From a virus: a stretch of 25,916 bases of DNA. Below, piece by piece: positions 20,820 to 25,916 of this stretch (the stretch's first letter is position 1; each line of letters starts with the position of its first letter). Location of the stretch: IMG/VR virus record IMGVR_UViG_3300017959_000001, positions 1-25,916 of that record, one strand, 5' to 3'. The translations under genes were made by a program, and so were the position numbers. The notes beneath the pieces were generated by a model. The model was not told where the DNA came from. It searched no databases and saw only the letters and a list, made by a program, of their open reading frames with translations.

Positions 20820-21218
20820 TTATAATGTAAAATTGTATTCAACACTTTTTGGCACGAATAAGAAATCAAGTTCTTCATCTGTACCAAGTTGAAGATTACA
20901 CGTTTTGCACAAAGTTACTAAATTAGTTTCCTCAAATATCAGATCCTCATATTTATGTCGTGGCTTGATATGGTGTACTTCTAATCTTCCCTTTGTTAGT
21001 ATTTTGTATTTAATCCAACACCGTTGACAATGGAAATCGTCACGTTCTAATATACGTTTTCTAAGTTTTCTCCAACGTGTGGTATTCATTAACTTTGATG
21101 TTTCTACATATTTCTCGAGTGATTCTTTTGTAAACCTGTGCTTTTGTACACAACAAGTTTCGTTGTATGCAATCTTTTTACCACATTTGCATAATTTGTA
21201 TCTTACTCTATCACTCAT
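20820..21218 (-). CDS. HNH endonuclease
   Basis: 132 aa from ATG 21218, which overlaps the end of the 43-aa zinc-ribbon gene by 8 nt; the TTG seven codons earlier is inside that gene. The N-terminus has a Cys-rich segment CKCGKKIAYNETCC. The HNH domain follows: MNTTRWRKLRKRILERDDFH, CQRCW, LEVHHIKPRHKYEDL, NLVTLCKTCNLQL. All expected metal-binding Cys and catalytic His residues are present (HHIKP...N...C-x-x-C). It is probably linked to cos cleavage with the neighbouring terminase, as in many P27-type phages, or to mobility. TerS starts 12 nt after its stop. Confidence 0.85.
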   Translation of the reverse strand: MSDRVRYKLCKCGKKIAYNETCCVQKHRFTKESLEKYVETSKLMNTTRWRKLRKRILERDDFHCQRCWIKYKILTKGRLEVHHIKPRHKYEDLIFEETNLVTLCKTCNLQLGTDEELDFLFVPKSVEYNFTL

Positions 21219-21342
21219 CTTCTTCAACTTCTTCTTCAATTATTGGTGTGTAATCATCGTTGCCACCACAATATTGACATTCTAATTCATTGCCAATTCT
21301 TATTAGAGCACTATTACACTCTTTACACATTACTTCTTTCAT
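21211..21342 (-). CDS. 43-aa zinc-ribbon protein
   Basis: Short frame with ATG 21342, preceded by AAAGGA at 7 nt. The translation begins MKEVMCKECNSALIRIGNEL, then ECQYCGGND, and ends in an acidic tail IIEEEVEEDE. Two CxxC knuckles (residues 6-9 and 22-25) define a zinc ribbon. It is coupled to the HNH gene by an 8-nt overlap and is the first gene after late-type promoter motif copy 4. The function is unknown; it may assist the HNH protein or bind nucleic acid. Confidence 0.72.
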   Translation of the reverse strand: MKEVMCKECNSALIRIGNELECQYCGGNDDYTPIIEEEVEEDE

Positions 21343-21376
21343 GTTGATTTCCTTTCTACAAGATAACGTTCACGAT

Positions 21377-21394
21377 GCTCTTGATATCTATATG
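21377..21394 (-). promoter_or_regulatory. Late-type promoter motif, copy 4 (head of the late block)
   Basis: Minus strand CATATAGATATCAAGAGC, closest to copy 2. It sits between the terminator of the early leftward unit and the first late gene, the expected place of the main late promoter. Confidence 0.5.
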
Positions 21395-21397
21395 CAC

Positions 21398-21434
21398 AAA
21401 AAAAGACGAAGTAAACATAGTTCACTCCGTCTTT
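21398..21434 (-). terminator. Terminator of the protease gene
   Basis: Minus strand AAAGACGGAGT (21434-21424) / ACTTCGTCTTT (21412-21402): 11 bp with one G-T pair, then T-rich. It separates the early leftward unit from the late block. Confidence 0.88.
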
Positions 21435-21437
21435 ACC

Positions 21438-22484
21438 TTACATATTTTGTAGCGTGATTAGTGCTTTCTCAGCATCTTCTTTGCTTGTAAATGTACCAAT
21501 TGTGAAGTTGTTACCTTGAGGAATAATAGTTAAAGCCTCGGCAACTGGTGGTGTAAAACTTTGATCTGATTTTAAAACTACTAGACCATTACCTTCACCA
21601 CGTTTATCAATACCTAAATCAACAGTGTTTGATAATAGTAACTCAACAATTTCAGTTTCATACATCGTGTAACCAGCTTGTTGTTCATGTAGTGCAATTA
21701 ATAGAGCAACCGCACCACTAACATGAGGTGTAGCCATTGAAGTTCCACTTAAAAGTTGATAGCCACCATTAAGAGCCAATGAGTAAACATCAACACCTAA
21801 AGCAACACAATCTAACTCAACATTTGTATCAGAGAACCTTGCAAGTTGTTTGTTAATATCAACCGCACCAACCTCAACAACTTCATCAAAGTAAGATGGA
21901 TAAGAAATCTCATCTGTATCTGTTGAGCCATCGCCACTATTACCTGAAGCACATACAACAACAACGCCATTTTTTACTGCATAACGAACAGCCTCATGTA
22001 ATTGGTCATCATAATATGGTCCACCTAATGACAACGAAATAACCCTAGCACGTTCACCATTTGGTCCACGCCAATCAACCGCCCAAAATATTCCTTGAAT
22101 AATAGTAGCGTAATCACCGCCACCTCTACTATCTAGAACTTTACCAATAAGCAATTGACATTCAGGTGCAACACCAACAATACCACTGCCAAAATTATTT
22201 GCAGCAATTGTTCCAGCAACGTGTGTACCATGAAAATTGTTATCATAAAAGTTATTTGGATCTGCGTTCCAATCATTTGTAAAGTTCTTACCGCCAATGA
22301 TTTGACCTTGTAAATCAGGGTGGTCAGTTGCACAACCAGTATCCAACACCGCAACAACAATGCCTTTACCTTTTGTTTGACCCCATATTTCTGGAGCGTT
22401 AATCATTTGTACTCCATTTGGTATTCCGTTTTGTGGTGGTGTAACCACATCTTGAATAGTAATAGGAGGTAATTTAACTGTCAT
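21438..22484 (-). CDS. Subtilisin-like S8 serine protease, intracellular (ISP-like)
   Basis: 348 aa. ATG 22484 with AAAGGGAG upstream. No signal peptide is visible, so the enzyme should act in the cytoplasm or virion. It has a short N-terminal extension (KLPPITIQDVV) where intracellular subtilisins carry their LIPY-type inhibitory propeptide, then GVQMINAPEIWGQTKGKGIV. The catalytic triad is complete: Asp48 in VAVLDTGCATDHPDL, His85 in FHGTHVAGT, Ser249 in SGTSMATPHVSG; the oxyanion Asn182 is in ASGNSG. The last about 40 residues (NNFTIGTFTSKEDAEKALIT) look like a small added domain. The gene lies in the early leftward unit with an HNH gene. Possible targets are host defence or regulatory proteins; unknown. 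Confidence 0.9.
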   Translation of the reverse strand: MTVKLPPITIQDVVTPPQNGIPNGVQMINAPEIWGQTKGKGIVVAVLDTGCATDHPDLQGQIIGGKNFTNDWNADPNNFYDNNFHGTHVAGTIAANNFGSGIVGVAPECQLLIGKVLDSRGGGDYATIIQGIFWAVDWRGPNGERARVISLSLGGPYYDDQLHEAVRYAVKNGVVVVCASGNSGDGSTDTDEISYPSYFDEVVEVGAVDINKQLARFSDTNVELDCVALGVDVYSLALNGGYQLLSGTSMATPHVSGAVALLIALHEQQAGYTMYETEIVELLLSNTVDLGIDKRGEGNGLVVLKSDQSFTPPVAEALTIIPQGNNFTIGTFTSKEDAEKALITLQNM

Positions 22485-22512
22485 TTATAGAAAACTCCCT
22501 TTATAAAATATT

Positions 22513-22538
22513 TGGACAAAGCTAAATAACTTTGTCCA
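22513..22538 (-). terminator. Hairpin between HNH and protease genes
   Basis: Minus strand TGGACAAAG (22538-22530) / CTTTGTCCA (22521-22513), a 9-bp perfect stem followed by AATATTTTATAA. A moderate terminator or processing site just before the protease ribosome binding site. Confidence 0.6.
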
Positions 22539-22549
22539 TTTTGTATTAC

Positions 22550-23053
22550 TTATTTTGGTAACTTATGTGTTTTTCCATTTAAAATATTGAACACAGTTGA
22601 ACGAGAATTTATTTTAAATTTTTTACATAATGCTGATATACCGTATTCTTTGTCATTTGGAATATAATTTTTCCTAATATAAGCAACTTGCTCATTTGTT
22701 AATTTTACATTAGGACGTTTTTTACCTTTTAATAAACCAGTTTGAACAGCGTGTATCATATTTTCAGAACGATTACACCATTCTAAATTGGTTAATTTAT
22801 TATTTTGTTTATTACCATCAATGTGGTTTACGTCTGGTTTGTTTTCTGGGTTTTCAATAAATGCCCCACAGACTATACGGTGCATTTTGTACTGAGTTTT
22901 AACACCGTCTTTATTAAGGTTTTTAACTAAATAACCATTACTTCTTAATGTAGGTTTTAAAAGTTTTCCTTTTGAGTTTTTTATGTGACCTAAATTGCTT
23001 ACTTTATAAAGTCCCTCATACCCTTTGACGTCTTTCCAAATTTCATTCTCCAT
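22550..23053 (-). CDS. NUMOD4-HNH homing endonuclease-like protein
   Basis: 167 aa from ATG 23053, with AAGGGGG 7 nt upstream; a longer frame to 23089 lacks this site. Domains: NUMOD4 at about 4-50 (IWKDVKGYEGLYKVSNLGHI), HNH at about 58-103 (YKMHRIVCGAFIENP, DVNHIDGNKQNN, LTNLEWCNRSENM), and a C-terminal DNA-binding part with VKLTNEQVAYIRKNY and a NUMOD1-like HTH (ISALCKKFKINSRSTVFNIL). This is the standard free-standing phage homing nuclease. It is the first gene after the leftward early promoter; no interrupted target gene is visible in the window. Confidence 0.88.
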   Translation of the reverse strand: MENEIWKDVKGYEGLYKVSNLGHIKNSKGKLLKPTLRSNGYLVKNLNKDGVKTQYKMHRIVCGAFIENPENKPDVNHIDGNKQNNKLTNLEWCNRSENMIHAVQTGLLKGKKRPNVKLTNEQVAYIRKNYIPNDKEYGISALCKKFKINSRSTVFNILNGKTHKLPK

Positions 23054-23103
23054 AATTAAACCCCCTTTGTTAATAATTGGTTGCCACAATTACTAACACT
23101 GTT

Positions 23104-23132
23104 ATTATGGTGAAAACGTTTTCGAAGTGTAA
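23104..23132 (-). promoter_or_regulatory. Leftward early promoter with palindromic operator candidate
   Basis: Minus strand TTACAC (23132-23127), 17-bp spacer, CATAAT (23109-23104). The spacer contains the perfect palindrome GAAAACGTTTTC (23112-23123), well placed for repressor binding. It matches the promoters at 23390 and 25545. Confidence 0.65.
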
Positions 23133-23150
23133 TTGCAAAGATACGCCCCA

Positions 23151-23191
23151 CTTGTAAATATACTGAAACGAAGTGAAAGTATATTTACAAG
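23151..23191. repeat. Perfect 14-bp inverted repeat
   Basis: CTTGTAAATATACT (23151-23164) and AGTATATTTACAAG (23178-23191) with a 13-bp centre. No T run fits a terminator on either strand. It lies in the divergent control region, flanking the GATC cluster. Confidence 0.85.
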
Positions 23192-23196
23192 AAGAA

Positions 23197-23274
23197 GATC
23201 TTGATCTTTATATAGATCTATTATATGATCACTGATCTATGATCTATATACTGATCTATACTGATCTACTGATC
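23197..23274. repeat. Cluster of nine GATC sites / CTGATCTA iteron-like repeats
   Basis: GATC occurs at 23197, 23203, 23215, 23227, 23234, 23241, 23253, 23263 and 23271, several within a CTGATCTAT or similar unit spaced 7-12 bp. An AT-rich tract follows (about 23282-23335). The 397-bp gap between the HNH and helicase genes holds this array, the inverted repeat and two promoters, but no convincing gene. It may be an origin of replication or a regulator-binding array. Confidence 0.7.
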
Positions 23275-23389
23275 ATCAGAGAATAATTTTAAAAAACAAT
23301 TTAATTTTTTTAACCCTCTAATAAATCTATGTATTGTCACAACCTGAGTAAACAATAAATATGAAAAAACTTTTCTTTTTTCTACTATT

Positions 23390-23418
23390 TTACACTTTTC
23401 GAAATATTCTCCCATAAT
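23390..23418 (+). promoter_or_regulatory. Rightward early promoter (before the helicase)
   Basis: TTACAC (23390-23395), 17-bp spacer, CATAAT (23413-23418), about 32 nt before the helicase ATG. Shares TTTTACACTTT and CCATAAT with the promoter at 25545 and TTACACTT with the leftward one. Confidence 0.65.
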
Positions 23419-23450
23419 GCAAGTGTATAAATTGCAAGGGAGAATTGAAT

Positions 23451-25469
23451 ATGGAAAAAACTTATAAAGCAGAGGTTAGAAGTATTATTTTTCCAAAAGG
23501 AGTTAAAGTTGCCGAATCCTTTTGTATTGTTAATGCTCGTGTAAATGGCTTAACTAGAAAAGTTTTAGTTGGTGCAAATGTTAACCCTACAATTAAAGTA
23601 GGCACTAAATTTGAATTTATTGGACATGAAGAAACAAACCAATACGGTTCGCAATTAGTAGTTGATAGTTTGTTGTTTGGTGATATCAATGATGAAAATG
23701 TTTTACATTCAATATTAGCAAACGTAACAAGTGAACAACTTGCAACTGAAATTTTACAACTAGAAAACGCACAGCAAGTTCTTGAAGATGGTGACATTGA
23801 AACGTTAATAACAATCAATGGCATTGGTCGAGTTCGTGCAGCACAAATCATTAACAACTACAGAAAGTTCAAAGAGGGTTCGAGTAATTCACAAAAACTT
23901 GTTAAGTTAATGACCGAATTGAGTAGTTTAGGTTGTACAAGTGAAATGCTTACTAAACTAGCAAACAACACAAATGAGGTTACAATTGACCGAGTTAAAG
24001 AGAAACAAGATGTTTTCTTTTTAATGTATGAAAGTAATTGTTCATATAATGACATTTTCAAAGGGTTCAATTGTGACATTAATGATACTAAAACAATTGC
24101 AGCTCATTTATATAATGAAATGTATAATTGGATGTATCAAAGCAACAAAACTTACTTACCATTTGAAACAACGTTTGCAAACCAACAAGCAAAAGATTTA
24201 TTAATCAATTATGAACTGCTTGTACACATTGAAAATGTTGGCTACTCATTAAAAGCGGTTTGGAAAATTAAAAAACAAATTATTGATTTTGTTGAAGTTA
24301 ACCATAATGTTGACGTTGAAGTCGACGAAGATTTAATACATGATTGTATTGAAAATGCACCGTTTAAACTTAACAGAAAGCAACGACAAGCGGTGATAGA
24401 AGGTTTAAGGAGTAAATTGTTTATCCTATGTGGATACGCTGGTACAGGTAAGACAACAACTTTAAAAGTTATGTCTGATTACTTCATGAAAAAAGGCAAA
24501 CACATTGTACAAGTTGCATTGAGTGGTAAAGCAGCTCAACGTATGGCGGAAGCAACAGGACTTCCAGCTAGTACAATACACCGAGCACTATACCAAGAGA
24601 AGTTTGTATATGCCGATGTGGTTATTTTGGACGAAGCGAGTATGGTAGGTGCAGAATTGTTTGCTCAAATGTTGTCGGCTATTCAGAAGGGCGTACAAGT
24701 TATTATAGTCGGTGATGATGTTCAATTACCTCCAATTGGTTTTGGTAACGTATTTGTTGATTTATTAAATAGTCCAGTTAGAAAAGTAAAACTAGATGAA
24801 GTAATGAGACAACAAGGTGAAAGCGGTATTTTAGATATTGCAACCAAGATTAGAGATGGCGAACGTGTTGAGAGATTTGACTATGATGACTTTGAGTTTA
24901 ATCATGGTGATATTATTAACGTTTGGTTAAACAATAGGGAATCACAAATTATTGCACCAAGTAAAAAGACTTGTACCGCAATTAATACACGAGTACAAAG
25001 TATTCTGTTTTCAGATCATTCACCAATATATGAAAACAAGTTTTGGAAATTATTTATTGGTGACAAGGTAATCAATACAAAGAATAACTATTCTATCACA
25101 ACGCTAGACGGTGGACAAGTGCCTATATTTAACGGTAACATTGGTTATATAGTTTCATATGAAGACGACGCTTTCATTGTGAGATTTGGCGAATATGAAT
25201 GTTTAATTACAAATGACCATATAGATAATATCATGCCAGCATATGCAATTACAGTACATAAGGCACAAGGGAGTGAAGCCGATACAATCCTATGTTATTA
25301 CATGATTGATAGTTGGGCTCATACTGTTAATAGTGTTTATACTGCAATTACTAGAGCAAAAGCTAAATGTTACTTATGGATTGCCGATGTTAATTGTGTA
25401 TTAGGCAAATACGAAAATGATAAGGATACAATTTTGAAGAAAATTTTTACCACTGAAAGGCAAGGGTAA
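23451..25469 (+). CDS. RecD-like (SF1) DNA helicase
   Basis: 672 aa from ATG 23451, with AAGGGAG 8 nt upstream; a TTG two codons earlier is within the spacer. The N-terminal 90 residues are beta-rich (an OB-like start typical of RecD2). About 119-138 is a helix-hairpin-helix (TLITINGIGRVRAAQIINNY). The helicase core follows: Walker A GYAGTGKTTTLK (about 328-339), motif Ia VALSGKAAQRM, Walker B VVILDEASMVGAE (about 390-402), motif III IIVGDDVQLPPIG, motif IV region DEVMRQQGES, and C-terminal ITVHKAQGSEADT and YTAITRAKAKCYLW. It probably unwinds DNA in phage replication or recombination. It lies next to the GATC array and starts the early rightward unit, which ends in a terminator. Confidence 0.93.
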   Translation: MEKTYKAEVRSIIFPKGVKVAESFCIVNARVNGLTRKVLVGANVNPTIKVGTKFEFIGHEETNQYGSQLVVDSLLFGDINDENVLHSILANVTSEQLATEILQLENAQQVLEDGDIETLITINGIGRVRAAQIINNYRKFKEGSSNSQKLVKLMTELSSLGCTSEMLTKLANNTNEVTIDRVKEKQDVFFLMYESNCSYNDIFKGFNCDINDTKTIAAHLYNEMYNWMYQSNKTYLPFETTFANQQAKDLLINYELLVHIENVGYSLKAVWKIKKQIIDFVEVNHNVDVEVDEDLIHDCIENAPFKLNRKQRQAVIEGLRSKLFILCGYAGTGKTTTLKVMSDYFMKKGKHIVQVALSGKAAQRMAEATGLPASTIHRALYQEKFVYADVVILDEASMVGAELFAQMLSAIQKGVQVIIVGDDVQLPPIGFGNVFVDLLNSPVRKVKLDEVMRQQGESGILDIATKIRDGERVERFDYDDFEFNHGDIINVWLNNRESQIIAPSKKTCTAINTRVQSILFSDHSPIYENKFWKLFIGDKVINTKNNYSITTLDGGQVPIFNGNIGYIVSYEDDAFIVRFGEYECLITNDHIDNIMPAYAITVHKAQGSEADTILCYYMIDSWAHTVNSVYTAITRAKAKCYLWIADVNCVLGKYENDKDTILKKIFTTERQG

Positions 25470-25499
25470 TGCCTTAAACCAAATATTTCATTTGTGGGA

Positions 25500-25529
25500 A
25501 GAGTAGGACTATATGTTCTACTCTTTTTT
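25500..25529 (+). terminator. Terminator after the helicase
   Basis: AGAGTAGGAC (25500-25509), loop TATAT, GTTCTACTCT (25515-25524), then T5: a 10-bp stem with one G-T pair. Confidence 0.9.
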
Positions 25530-25544
25530 GTTGTAATTATTGTT

Positions 25545-25573
25545 TTACACTTTAGATTACTTTTAACCATAAT
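25545..25573 (+). promoter_or_regulatory. Early promoter before the antirepressor-like gene
   Basis: TTACAC (25545-25550), 17-bp spacer, CATAAT (25568-25573), the same pattern as the helicase promoter. Transcription should start near 25580. Confidence 0.68.
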
Positions 25574-25605
25574 GACCTCGTAAAACAAAACAACAGGAGG
25601 TCATT
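25571..25605 (+). promoter_or_regulatory. Inverted repeat hiding the ribosome binding site
   Basis: AATGACCTC (25571-25579) pairs perfectly with GAGGTCATT (25597-25605), which includes most of the SD AGGAGG (25595-25600). The left arm overlaps the -10 box, so it could also be a DNA operator. Confidence 0.7.
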
Positions 25606-25609
25606 TAAA

Positions 25610-25916
25610 ATGGCAAACGAACTACAAGTATTTAACAACGGACTATTTGGCGAGGTACGTTTTTTACAATTAGATGGAAAAGAATATGCGGTTGCGGTTG
25701 ATGTTGCGAAATCATTAGGTTACAGAGATACAACAAACGCAATTAAACAACATTGTCGTGGGGTGGTAAAACACCACCTCATAGATAATTTAGGAAGAAA
25801 CCAAACAGTTAATATTATTGGTGAATCTGACATATACCGATTAATATTTAAATCGAAACTACCACAAGCCGAAGCATTTGAATGTTGGGTAATGGAAGAA
25901 GTATTACCACAAATTA
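25610..25916 (+). CDS. Bro-N family antirepressor-like protein (3' end outside window)
   Basis: The frame is open from ATG 25610 to the right edge (102 codons seen), with AGGAGG about 9 nt before the start. The sequence reads MANELQVFNNGLFGEVRFLQ, then YAVAVDVAKSLGYRDTTNAI, HCRGV, IIGESDIYRLIFKSKLPQAE and AFECWVMEEVLPQI. This is the Bro-N domain of phage antirepressors and related DNA-binding proteins (V-x-D-V-A-x-x-L-G-Y ... E-S-x-x-Y-x-L-I-x-x-S-K-L-P-x-A-x-x-F-x-x-W-V). Many such proteins have a C-terminal ANT or KilA-C domain, not visible here. Its own early promoter and an SD-hiding repeat suggest tight control. Confidence 0.88.
   Translation, partial: MANELQVFNNGLFGEVRFLQLDGKEYAVAVDVAKSLGYRDTTNAIKQHCRGVVKHHLIDNLGRNQTVNIIGESDIYRLIFKSKLPQAEAFECWVMEEVLPQI

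Noticed and set aside
23197-23274. CRISPR array
   Set aside because: The repeats are short GATC-centred units with irregular 6-12 bp spacing and no spacers of normal length.
23361-23417. 18-codon frame starting ATG before the helicase
   Set aside because: It overlaps the promoter boxes, lacks a ribosome binding site and would be upstream of the expected transcription start.

Overview
The window is a contiguous piece of a tailed-phage (siphovirus) genome, or of a prophage. The AT-rich codon use, strong AGGAGG-type ribosome binding sites, P27/HK97-type packaging and head genes and the Gram-positive style tail tip (Dit, Tal, fibre) all point to a host among low-GC Bacillota. An intracellular-subtilisin-like protease gene hints at Bacillaceae, but that is inference. 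No integrase, repressor, lysin or holin is visible, so lifestyle cannot be decided here.

Late block, minus strand, about 21.4 kb down to 1. In transcription order: a 43-aa zinc ribbon, an HNH protein, TerS (P27 family), a second HNH protein, a cluster of nine tRNA or tRNA-like genes, TerL, portal, a small membrane protein, prohead protease, HK97-type capsid, a small head protein, four connector and tail-completion proteins, major tail protein, the frameshifted gpG/gpGT chaperones, tape measure, Dit carrying two inserted SH3b domains, Tal, and a fibre-like protein cut by the left edge. Genes are tightly packed with ATGA/TAATG overlaps. Strong intrinsic terminators nevertheless sit inside the block (after the tRNAs, before the protease, after the capsid, after gpGT). 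A repeated AT-rich motif, possibly a late promoter, lies before the zinc ribbon, protease, major tail protein and Tal genes.

Reversed cassette, 3.4-4.76 kb. Between Dit and Tal lies a plus-strand island of four small genes (winged helix, coiled coil, HTH, zinc ribbon plus coiled coil). It has three near-identical consensus promoters and four terminators. It looks like a moron cassette, expressed independently of the late tail genes. Two of its proteins are paralogues.

Early region, 21.4-25.9 kb. A divergent control region of about 400 bp holds a cluster of nine GATC sites, a perfect 14-bp inverted repeat and a palindromic operator candidate. Leftward it drives a NUMOD4-HNH protein and the subtilisin-like protease, closed by a terminator just before the first late promoter candidate. 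Rightward it drives a RecD-like helicase and then a Bro-N antirepressor-like gene cut by the right edge. Three promoters here share the pattern TTACAC-17-CATAAT. The GATC cluster and neighbouring AT-rich tract next to the helicase gene could be a replication origin.

The strongest second-look items are the reversed cassette and its repeated promoters, the three structurally irregular tRNA-like genes between TerS and TerL, the SH3b-bearing Dit, the GATC array, and a hairpin that would hide the antirepressor ribosome binding site only in read-through mRNA.
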